NCBI RefSeq assembly: GCF_031846265.1
Contig: NZ_JAVRIA010000005.1
Location: 62,001-126,000 of the forward strand
Reading direction: 5' to 3'
Length of the DNA: 64,000 nt
Origin: Microcosmobacter mediterraneus
GTDB taxonomy: Bacteria > Bacteroidota > Bacteroidia > Flavobacteriales > Flavobacteriaceae
Shown here: one piece after another, positions 53,901-60,299 of the stretch
Position numbering within the stretch: position 1 is the first letter of the stretch
Layout of the letters: every line of letters begins with the position of its first letter
The notes under the pieces: model-generated
Seen by the model: only the letters and a program-made list of their open reading frames with translations
The model's database searches: none
What the model was told of the DNA's origin: nothing
Made by a program: the position numbers and the translations under genes

Positions 53901-54033
53901 CATAGTGGTCCGCAAAGAATAAATGAATAAGGGCATCATAGGTCGTTTCTAAAGTAAAAAAGATAGACGTCCCATGAAATGCTATACCTATAAGTAAAGC
54001 AACAATTAAGTATTTATTTGAACTGTTTTTCAT
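50944..54033 (-). CDS. large polytopic membrane protein with PTPS-related domain, possible GT-C-like enzyme
   Basis: Protein of 1029 residues. The first ~430 residues hold about 10-11 membrane helices with an early loop FETTYDALIHLFFADHYANSWFEPWNYKWYTGF and YPPLVHQ, the plan of the 6-pyruvoyl-tetrahydropterin synthase-related membrane domain and reminiscent of GT-C enzymes, which use a first-loop acidic residue. Helices recur at about 550-575 and 620-640. After them comes an NTF2-like region (about 645-745), echoing the one in the GH5-like protein, then beta-rich domains. It could be the polymerase or transferase of the locus, but this is inference. Confidence 0.72.
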   Translation of the reverse strand: MKNSSNKYLIVALLIGIAFHGTSIFFTLETTYDALIHLFFADHYANSWFEPWNYKWYTGFTVMSYPPLVHQSIAALSLIGGLKFGMFTVALIGILLFITGVYRFSLMMTSNKTVAGYASILAVFSSSFVETLHIFGQLPSIIGISVLMHALPEIYLWLKTGKWRYLATSLSLIAVTVTSHHVTPIFGMVFFIFPLIGMVIMDHAKEQIDTIKAVTLKLFIHSFFKLFKRIISFGLLSLVIIIGCILPYWINSKNNPITQVPIPHGSRDNFIEITSSGLVFFLIPWGILLILLPYIFYRFYSKRYLFFGLSITILFILGTGGTTPIPRLVLGETAFNILTLDRFTLWASIMSLPLFGEFTYRFIQGDLKTLIQSTFGAVYHRMAGGILTGLFLFMTVFTMSLGYFKPSQPQKIKMLPIVNFLNQDQHDQWRYMTLGFGDQMAWLSAQTNAMSVDGNYHSARRLPELTTRPIERLENSKFKGVEGIGSLQQFLTTPEKYNLKYIFSNDKFYDPILYFCGWQRLRQLENGIMVWEKLNVPPLSSILPKEDVSTWQKLLWGIVPFLTVLIAFLLNIQSLLIRGLKSKLKSSPIYLNFKNDYSSFSKGLLKFSHIWSIILALIVGFGIYQFYIKNESHHSPKNTVLAYYDALDFKEFEKAHSLVNPNSGLTISQYMLEVSVTDGLLSSYAKLDAIDTEIISLSDNLASVKVNTYWITPLEKIHKTYYRSLTKVNGKWYLEPEDITADLPPDQLYASNRTNYFNQGRRRITAEQTHHEDVLKQPVLEILSAKLVKLDHSYAIIGEVQNIDNVPADVVLKGTLYNDNNKVLATYNAKYHVKHKLMPKEVSSFRINFEGIAWSKAKDSIPKTFNPDEFTPMEFEEQPTKFNLQAAGNVSGSDLFKSTTVSISEINNQQISGNLFNSGIEEVTIPQLLVSYYDNNKNLIWVDHSFIKEGIRQQRKQAFQYHMLDLNQFEIITEDMGNCFVNGLPNEAISNKIVSERIINHNDEELQIINHQNYNYIKLEVNTYIGNPN

Positions 54034-54114
54034 TTAAAGCATTGATTATTAATCAACATGGTAAAGATATATAATTTGTATACCAGTTCTATTTTTAATT
54101 AACTACAGCAATCT

Positions 54115-54148
54115 ACCATTCGTCTACACTTAGCGACTGGTTTATCTA
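54115..54148 (+). promoter_or_regulatory. LytTR-type site before the receiver-GT2 gene
   Basis: ACCATTCGTCTA (54115-54126) with a second half TTTATCTA (54141-54148), TCTA to TCTA being 22 bp. It lies 101 bp before the 54216 gene. A -7 box TACTTTTG (54178-54185) fits the consensus. It is also 82 bp before the divergent membrane-protein operon. Confidence 0.6.
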
Positions 54149-54215
54149 AATTAAAATTTTTGAGTAGTCTTGTCTAGTACTTTTGAACTGTAATTAATGA
54201 TAAAAACCACTTATT

Positions 54216-55403
54216 ATGAAAGTTTTAGCCATAGATGATCAACAATTAGTATTACTTCCGTTAGAGAAACGATTAACGGATTTAGGATATGATATTAAAA
54301 TTGAAACTGATGCTAAAAAAGCACTAGATACATTCGATTCATTTCGTCCAGATTTAGTAATCGTAGATGTCAATATGCCAAATGTCTCAGGATTTGATGT
54401 TATCACTCATATTAGAATTACTAAAGGGTCAGAAACACCTATTATGATTCTCTCTGGTAATACTAAAGATGAAGTGATCACAAGTGCTTTTGAGCTTGGT
54501 GTAAATGACTACATGAAGAAGCCCTTAAGTCTTAATGAAATATGTGCAAGAGTAAAACGATTGATAGGAGCGCCAGAATTAGAGAGCGTAATTGATACTA
54601 ATAAAGGCATTATGATTCAGCAACGATGTGTTGGTGTAGTAATACCATGCTATAATGAAGAAGAACGTCTGTTGAGTGATGAATTTTTAACCTTTATAGA
54701 CAAAAATTCTGGGTATCACTTATGTTTTGTTAATGATGGAAGTAAAGATAAAACTTTAGAGGTATTACATAACTTAAGAAAGGGGAGAGAAGACTTTATA
54801 ACAGTTTATGACTGTGAAAAAAATGGAGGAAAAGCAGAAGCAGTGAGATTGGGAATGCTGCATATGGCCAAAAAAGATGACCTAGATTACATCGGCTTTT
54901 TAGATGCAGATTTATCTACTGATCTTGCTGATTTTGACGACTTAGTTAAAACTATAGAAACGTCAGATTATAAGATTGTAAGTGGGTCTCGTATCTCTAG
55001 AATGGGAGCTAACATTACTAAAGAGTCCGCTAGAAAGATAATTAGTTTAACAATCAATTTTATTATCAGAAAAATCCTTTCTATGGATTTCAAAGACACA
55101 CAATGTGGTGCAAAAATCTTCCATAAAGATGTTATTGATGTCGCCTTCAGTAAAAAGTTTGTGACCCAATGGATATTTGATGTAGAAATCTTTAAAAGAA
55201 TGTCTAATCATTTCGGATTAAAGAAAGCGAAAGCCATGCTTTGTGAGCAGCCTCTAAAACGATGGATACATGCAGACGGTTCTAAACTATCTATGAAAGA
55301 TTCTGTAAAAATAGTAATGCAGTTAGCTCAAATCGCTTGCGTATACAGTGCTAAAAAGAATCAAGATTTCTATAAAGCACCTTGCGAATTAGAAATTGTT
55401 TAA
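54216..55403 (+). CDS. response-regulator receiver fused to a family 2 glycosyltransferase
   Basis: Fusion protein of 395 residues. The receiver domain (1-118) has AIDDQQ, phosphoacceptor Asp51 in LVIVDVNMPNVSGF, Ser80 and Lys102 in YMKKPL. The GT2 domain (about 138-370) resembles dolichyl-phosphate mannose/glucose synthases: VVIPCYNEEE, VNDGSKDKT, the DxD LDADL (230-232), and a late DTQCGAKIFHKDV and WIFDVEIF. There are no C-terminal membrane helices. A phosphorylation-controlled sugar transferase is the direct reading. The promoter has a LytTR-type site, linking it to the signalling operon. Confidence 0.9.
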   Translation: MKVLAIDDQQLVLLPLEKRLTDLGYDIKIETDAKKALDTFDSFRPDLVIVDVNMPNVSGFDVITHIRITKGSETPIMILSGNTKDEVITSAFELGVNDYMKKPLSLNEICARVKRLIGAPELESVIDTNKGIMIQQRCVGVVIPCYNEEERLLSDEFLTFIDKNSGYHLCFVNDGSKDKTLEVLHNLRKGREDFITVYDCEKNGGKAEAVRLGMLHMAKKDDLDYIGFLDADLSTDLADFDDLVKTIETSDYKIVSGSRISRMGANITKESARKIISLTINFIIRKILSMDFKDTQCGAKIFHKDVIDVAFSKKFVTQWIFDVEIFKRMSNHFGLKKAKAMLCEQPLKRWIHADGSKLSMKDSVKIVMQLAQIACVYSAKKNQDFYKAPCELEIV

Positions 55404-55424
55404 TACAAGAAAACCAATTGAATA

Positions 55425-55913
55425 ATGAACATAGGTGTAATTATCATATTTCACAATAACGTAACAGATATAAATCCTGAGGATTTCATTGAAAATATTA
55501 ACTCTACAGAACACATTAAAATGTGCTTGGTTGATAATGAAAGCAAAGATGAAACACTCGAAAAATTACTAGAAATTAAAGAAGCTTGTATGGATAAAGT
55601 TTCAATAGTTCAAATAAAAAAGAAAGTGAATAGGGAGTCAGCGAAACGTGCTGGTGCAAGATATTTATTCAATGATTTTGATTTAAAACATATCGGGTTT
55701 ATCGATACTAATAATTTAATAGAACAAAATTATAATATCAATGAGATTGTAAATTCTCTATGTACTGAAAAAGATGAAATCATCGCTTTTAACAAAGAGA
55801 TTAAGCGTAAACGACATATAAAATCAACGTTATTTAAGAGTGTTTTTTCGCTCTTAGAATATTTTAAAAATCAGGATTCTGACAATAATAACATACAACA
55901 ATCTTTACTTTAG
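55425..55913 (+). CDS. short, degenerate GT-A-like protein
   Basis: Protein of 162 residues whose layout follows the N-terminal half of a GT2 domain: VIIIFHNN, CLVDNESKDETLEKL, NRESAKRAGARYLF, and HIGFIDTNNLIEQ where DxD would be expected (here D-T-N). The acceptor half is missing and the metal motif is altered, so it is probably not an active transferase by itself. It lies 21 bp after the receiver-GT2 gene and may be a regulatory or structural partner of it, or a decaying copy. Confidence 0.65.
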   Translation: MNIGVIIIFHNNVTDINPEDFIENINSTEHIKMCLVDNESKDETLEKLLEIKEACMDKVSIVQIKKKVNRESAKRAGARYLFNDFDLKHIGFIDTNNLIEQNYNINEIVNSLCTEKDEIIAFNKEIKRKRHIKSTLFKSVFSLLEYFKNQDSDNNNIQQSLL

Positions 55914-55923
55914 GCATTATATT

Positions 55924-56925
55924 ATGAATACATATCCAATAAAATTTAGACCAATATTAAAAGAGAAAATTTGGGGAGGTGAAAAACTATCACAGATTTT
56001 AAATAAAAAGTCAAAATCAAAAAATGTAGGTGAAAGTTGGGAAATCTCTGGAGTAGATGAAAATATTTCAATAGTAACCAACGGCCTTTATAAAGGCAAG
56101 TCATTAAATGAACTCATCACTATGTTTAAAGGTGATTTTATGGGGCAAGCTAATATTTCAATATTTGGTGAAAACTTCCCATTATTAATTAAGTTTTTAG
56201 ATGCTAAAACAAATTTATCGGTGCAGGTACATCCAGACGATAAAATGGCAAAGACTCATCACAATTCATTTGGTAAAACAGAAATGTGGTACATAATGGA
56301 TAGCGATAAAGACGCAGAGATTGTATTGGGATTAAAAAATGATAAGATAAATAGCGAGGTTTTGGGTGATATTAATGCTTCGAATGTTAATGCTATTTTT
56401 AATACTGAAAAAGTTAGCCAAGGTGATAGTTATTTCATCCCAGCGGGTAAAATTCATGCCATTGGTGCTGGAGTGTTAGCAGCAGAAATACAGCAAACAA
56501 GCGATATAACTTATCGTGTATATGATTGGGATAGAATTGATGATAATGGTCAGCAAAGAGAACTTCATACTGAGTTAGCACAAAAAGCAACTAAGATATC
56601 TACTTCTAATGGTAAAAGTGATTATCGTTTGGAACACAATAGAACGAGTAATCTTGTAGATTGCGACTTTTTTACAACCAATATTTTTGAAGTACAGGGC
56701 CCTCAAAAAAGAGATTACAAAGGTTTAGATTCATTTGTTATCTATATGTGTGTAGAGGGCAGTGCAGAAATTATTGTAAACAATTATTCTGAATTTATAT
56801 CCATTGGTGAAACAGTTTTAATACCAGCTAATTGTATAGATGTTATTTTCAATGCGCAAGGAGCTAAAATACTTGAGATTTATATTGACCCAAACGATGC
56901 TAAGTCTAAAAAATTAGCATCATAA
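55924..56925 (+). CDS. manA: class I mannose-6-phosphate isomerase
   Basis: Cytoplasmic zinc isomerase of 333 residues interconverting fructose-6-phosphate and mannose-6-phosphate. Zinc and active-site motifs are visible: VQVHPDDKMA, GKTEMWYIMD, IPAGKIHAIGAGVLAAEIQQTSDITYRVYDWDR. Length suits the short bacterial class I enzymes. It follows the degenerate GT gene by 10 bp, so it should be cotranscribed, supplying mannose units (to GDP-mannose) for the polymer made by the locus. That link is inference. Confidence 0.93.
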   Translation: MNTYPIKFRPILKEKIWGGEKLSQILNKKSKSKNVGESWEISGVDENISIVTNGLYKGKSLNELITMFKGDFMGQANISIFGENFPLLIKFLDAKTNLSVQVHPDDKMAKTHHNSFGKTEMWYIMDSDKDAEIVLGLKNDKINSEVLGDINASNVNAIFNTEKVSQGDSYFIPAGKIHAIGAGVLAAEIQQTSDITYRVYDWDRIDDNGQQRELHTELAQKATKISTSNGKSDYRLEHNRTSNLVDCDFFTTNIFEVQGPQKRDYKGLDSFVIYMCVEGSAEIIVNNYSEFISIGETVLIPANCIDVIFNAQGAKILEIYIDPNDAKSKKLAS

Positions 56926-56982
56926 GCTGATTTAATCTTTTAAGAAAAACCCTATTGTTATATTTGCTCATATTACTAAAAT

Positions 56983-57558
56983 ATGAGTTTAGAAAGAGAA
57001 TTACAAAAACGAAGTGGCTCAAAATGTGAGCTTAGTGGTGAAGTTGAAAACTTATCTGTTTTTATCATTCCAGATATTAAGGAAAACGGATTAAAATCAG
57101 CTTTATACGCTTCTAAAACATGTATTGATCAAATGAATGATTCTGAGACTATCGATCCTAATCACTGGAGATGTCTCAATGATAGTATGTGGAGTGAGCA
57201 TAATGCCGTAAAGATTATGGCATGGAGAATGCTAAACCGTATTAAAGCAGATTGGCCGCAAGACTTATTGGATATGATGTATCTAGAGGATGAAATTCTA
57301 GAGTTGGCCAAAGCATCAGGTGATGGTGAAGCAGATGAAAACAAACTCGTTCATAGAGATGTTAATGGAGTTATTTTAGAAGCTGGAGATTCTGTTGTAC
57401 TTATTAAAGATTTAAAAGTGAAAGGGTCAAGCATGGTTGCAAAGCAAGGCACAGCAGTTAGGCGTATTTCTTTAGACCATGATAATGCAGAGTATATTGA
57501 AGGTAAAGTAGATGGTCAGCACATTGTAATTATAACTAAATATGTCAAGAAAATATAG
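56983..57558 (+). CDS. yjdM: PhnA/YjdM family protein
   Basis: Protein of 191 residues. The C-terminal ~70 residues are the PhnA domain (VNGVILEAGDSVVLIKDLKVKGSS then VAKQGTAVRRISL). The N-terminal region keeps an SGSKCELSG remnant of the zinc ribbon seen in PhnA, with only one Cys visible there. Despite the name, the family is not required for phosphonate use and its role is unclear. It begins 57 bp after manA and may be separately transcribed. Confidence 0.82.
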   Translation: MSLERELQKRSGSKCELSGEVENLSVFIIPDIKENGLKSALYASKTCIDQMNDSETIDPNHWRCLNDSMWSEHNAVKIMAWRMLNRIKADWPQDLLDMMYLEDEILELAKASGDGEADENKLVHRDVNGVILEAGDSVVLIKDLKVKGSSMVAKQGTAVRRISLDHDNAEYIEGKVDGQHIVIITKYVKKI

Positions 57559-57565
57559 TTTCATT

Positions 57566-57607
57566 ACTTCGAGTTATTCTGAAGTATGAGGAATTGTATC
57601 GAGAAGT
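57566..57607. repeat. dispersed-repeat-like inverted repeat
   Basis: ACTTCGAG (57566-57573) and TCGAGAAGT (57599-57607) form an imperfect inverted repeat across about 25 nt, just after the PhnA gene. The TTCGAG/TCGAGAA ends match those of the element inside hemW at 31372-31391. I believe such elements are common in Flavobacteriaceae genomes; this is from memory. Confidence 0.45.
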
Positions 57608-57631
57608 TTTTAAACGAAATGATTAAAGAAA

Positions 57632-57895
57632 ATGCTAGAGATAAGACCAACTTGCGAACATTGTAATAAAGCATTGCCTTACGACTCAGACGAAGCAATG
57701 ATTTGCACGTTTGAATGTACGTTTTGTAAAGATTGTGTAGACAATGTTTTACTTAAAGTTTGCCCAAATTGTGGTGGGAATTTTACTGAACGACCAATAC
57801 GACCAAAATCACTCTTGGGAAAATACCCTGTTTCAAAAAAAATAGTTCATAAACCAGTAGATGTTGATGCACATAAAAAGCGAATTAACAACTAA
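57632..57895 (+). CDS. DUF1272 zinc-finger protein
   Basis: Small protein of 87 residues. Eight Cys in CxxC pairs (CEHCNKALP, CTFECTFCKDCVDNVL, CPNCGGNF) form a RING-like double zinc site, the DUF1272 signature. The tail carries RPIRPKSLLGKYP, also typical. Function unknown. It has no obvious promoter of its own and may be read with the PhnA gene. Confidence 0.83.
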   Translation: MLEIRPTCEHCNKALPYDSDEAMICTFECTFCKDCVDNVLLKVCPNCGGNFTERPIRPKSLLGKYPVSKKIVHKPVDVDAHKKRINN

Positions 57896-58090
57896 GTATT
57901 TCAGTAATTTCTTAATCCATAGGCTTTATAGACTAAACAATTGGTCTTTAATCGATTAAAATTCTTTTTTAAATAATTTAGTCTCATCTTTAAATCATCA
58001 ATTATAGATACTGTTAGTATCTGTCCATTGAACTCCCTTATTTTTTAGTAGCACCAAATGTATTGTTTAACTGTTTTAAAAGACTATGTT

Positions 58091-58369
58091 ATGGCACTGT
58101 CTATCACAAATTATAACAACCGTTTTAAGATTAAGGGTATCTTAACCAAGAAGAGTATTGCAGAGTTTCAAGAAGCTTTTAGATACGTTTTTGAAACTAA
58201 TGATGCAATTACCATAAGCCTTGAAGGACTTGAAAAGATTGATCGTTATGGCGTTAATGCCTTGGCGATGCTTCACAATGAAGCCTTAATTAAAAATAAG
58301 CGTTTGTCTATAATCGGCTATGGTTGTAAAGAACTATACGATTATTTTAAGTCTGAAGAAGCTGCTTAA
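58091..58369 (+). CDS. second STAS-domain protein lacking the phosphorylatable Ser
   Basis: Protein of 92 residues, paralogous to the STAS protein at 45310. I start it at MALSITNYN, matching MALTIKEIN of the paralogue; the frame is open for 11 codons upstream. The switch loop reads KIDRYGVNALAML, with Arg-Tyr in place of Ser-Ser. It ends GCKELYDYFKSEEAA. No LytTR-type site is visible upstream. Having two such proteins near one surface locus suggests a shared binding role, by inference. Confidence 0.78.
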   Translation: MALSITNYNNRFKIKGILTKKSIAEFQEAFRYVFETNDAITISLEGLEKIDRYGVNALAMLHNEALIKNKRLSIIGYGCKELYDYFKSEEAA

Positions 58370-58410
58370 TAAGTAATACTTACTGTTTAGTCATAAAGGA
58401 GATTGCTCTT

Positions 58411-59058
58411 TTAGTAGTATAGTAATTTTATAAACTGAACTAAAGAGACAAATACTAATAAAATACCAATTACTCTATTTATTTTTTGAGTCATATTCTT
58501 TACTCTTATTTTTAATAGGTGGCTAAATTTACCATATATATAGAGTGTAATAACTTTTCCTATGAATGCACCTACAATGAATAAAAACAAAAGGGAGTAA
58601 TCTATTTTGGTTGTTAAATAAATCATCTTTTTATTCAAAAACGAGATTACTAAAATCCAATAAACTAATACTGTTGGATTAAAAAAACCTAATATAAAAC
58701 CAAGGGTTTGTTTAGAGATGTTATATCGTTTTTTTATAATTATGCATTCTTCGTTTTCATCTTTTATACATTCTTTTCTGCCAAAGAATAAAAAGACACC
58801 AATAGCCAGCATAATTATTGCGATACTATACTGAAGCCATATATTCATATCTACGAAATTCTCAATTTGCATATTAAAATTAATGGCAATAGTTATTAAA
58901 AATAATTCAGCAATAGCTGCGGGATAAATAATCTTTAGTGCTTGTTTAACATCCTCTTTAATGGTTGTATTAATTACGGCTACATTTGTTGTGCCTAATG
59001 GCAAAGCACCAAGAATTGCTGTAAGCGACCCAATTAAAAAATAAATTATAAAGTTCAA
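58411..59058 (-). CDS. LysE-family exporter
   Basis: Membrane protein of 215 residues with about six helices. The N-terminal GSLTAILGALPLGTTNVAVINTTIKEDVKQALKI and the central LGFILGFFNPTVLVYWILV (with the conserved NP) are LysE/RhtB signatures. It would export an amino acid or similar small molecule. It is last in the redox operon and follows the YHS gene directly, so its cargo may relate to that pathway. Confidence 0.8.
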   Translation of the reverse strand: MNFIIYFLIGSLTAILGALPLGTTNVAVINTTIKEDVKQALKIIYPAAIAELFLITIAINFNMQIENFVDMNIWLQYSIAIIMLAIGVFLFFGRKECIKDENEECIIIKKRYNISKQTLGFILGFFNPTVLVYWILVISFLNKKMIYLTTKIDYSLLFLFIVGAFIGKVITLYIYGKFSHLLKIRVKNMTQKINRVIGILLVFVSLVQFIKLLYY

Positions 59059-59499
59059 TTAATTTATATTTTTCCAGTTAATATCAGCCCTTTTTATAAG
59101 TTCCTTTGGTTGTTCTTCTAACCAATTTTCTAAAGTATTATTTCCCCAAGAATTGTAGAATAAATAAAGCTTTCCATTTCGTATTTCAAATGTCTTTGGG
59201 TCAATACCTACTTTTTTGCCTTTTTTAGCAATAGCATAAGCACAATAACCTCCATATTGTGGTAAATAGGTGTTTGGATTCGCAATAAATGTTTTTAAAT
59301 TTTCTTGACTTGAAAATTTATAGGTAATACCATCATATTTATGCACAAATTCTGAACTACCTTTCTCTGGAGTTCCATTAAAATAAGCTACAACGTCATA
59401 ACCTCCTACTGCTGTACCTCTTTTTGTATTGTAATCAATGGTCTGAGCATTGAGCATTAATGTCAATGCAAAAAATAGTAGTGAAAAATGTAGTTTCAT
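59059..59499 (-). CDS. exported YHS-domain protein
   Basis: Protein of 146 residues with a signal peptide (ending LNAQ) and a YHS domain: VGGYDVVAYFNGTPEKGSSEF, YKFSSQENLKTFIANPNTYLPQYGGYCAYA, ending FYNSWGNN. YHS domains are often metal-associated; the single Cys in GGYCAYA is conserved in this exported subtype. It lies between the LysE gene and the Cys-motif membrane protein with gaps of 0 and 5 bp. A periplasmic metal or redox role is inferred. Confidence 0.82.
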   Translation of the reverse strand: MKLHFSLLFFALTLMLNAQTIDYNTKRGTAVGGYDVVAYFNGTPEKGSSEFVHKYDGITYKFSSQENLKTFIANPNTYLPQYGGYCAYAIAKKGKKVGIDPKTFEIRNGKLYLFYNSWGNNTLENWLEEQPKELIKRADINWKNIN

Positions 59500-59504
59500 G
59501 TTTT

Positions 59505-60296
59505 TTAATAAATAGTCGACTTTAAGCCAGAAACCTTAATGTCTTTAGGATCTATTTTTAAAATATACCAATCTTCTTGTCGTTCTACAATACCTTTTAT
59601 TTCTGAAGGCTTGCCAATAAAAGGCAATACAGCTTCATTAATTGGATTTCCGTTTAAATCTGTAAGTAGATAATATTCTGATATATTATTGTTGTCAGAA
59701 GTTGCTAGAACAGGCGGAATGCCACCAGAGATGCAACGTACAGCACAACTGCGATGAATTTTACCTTTACCAGGTTTCATAACACCAAAATAGCATTTAG
59801 GATCTATAATTTCGCCTTGAAGTGTCATTTCACTAATTACTTCTTTAGAAGGTATTTGTGAATTTGATCCGTCTTCGAGAATTACTTTTTCATCGTCGGT
59901 AATTTGTATTAATGTTTTACCATTGTAGTAGATAAGATTACCTTCTATACTAATGTTTTTCCCATCTAATGATCCGACTTCAGTAATCAGTTTGTCTAAA
60001 AACGGATTAGCACTAGACTTTCCAAAACCAAGTAGTAAGATGTTTTTATAATTGTTTTTTTCAACTTCAACACGAAGCATTGGGTAAGGATTTTCATGAA
60101 AAACACCTGTAATTTTAGTTGCACTAGTTAATTCAAAAGTACTATTCTTAAAAGGCTTTTGAGAAAAACTAAAAACAAGTGCGCCAACTATGACGACTAA
60201 AAAAGTAACAATTGTAAATGTCTTAAGTGTTTTTTTGGTACTTGCTCCAAGACTCCCTTCAATATATGGCACGAAAAAATCGTTATTCTTTTTCAT
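59505..60296 (-). CDS. membrane-anchored protein with Cys-rich HxxCAxxC motif, unknown
   Basis: Protein of 263 residues. A single helix (about 25-45) anchors a periplasmic domain. Residues about 165-195 hold the most distinctive feature, DPKCYFGVMKPG followed by HRSCAVRCISGGIPP, which could bind a metal or cluster through three Cys and one or two His. The rest is beta-rich (OB-like strands such as LQGEIIDPKCYFG and GIVERQEDWYILKI). I cannot name the family. Its place directly after the ferric-reductase/Rieske gene suggests a role in the same electron-transfer chain. Confidence 0.65.
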   Translation of the reverse strand: MKKNNDFFVPYIEGSLGASTKKTLKTFTIVTFLVVIVGALVFSFSQKPFKNSTFELTSATKITGVFHENPYPMLRVEVEKNNYKNILLLGFGKSSANPFLDKLITEVGSLDGKNISIEGNLIYYNGKTLIQITDDEKVILEDGSNSQIPSKEVISEMTLQGEIIDPKCYFGVMKPGKGKIHRSCAVRCISGGIPPVLATSDNNNISEYYLLTDLNGNPINEAVLPFIGKPSEIKGIVERQEDWYILKIDPKDIKVSGLKSTIY

Positions 60297-60299
60297 TGT

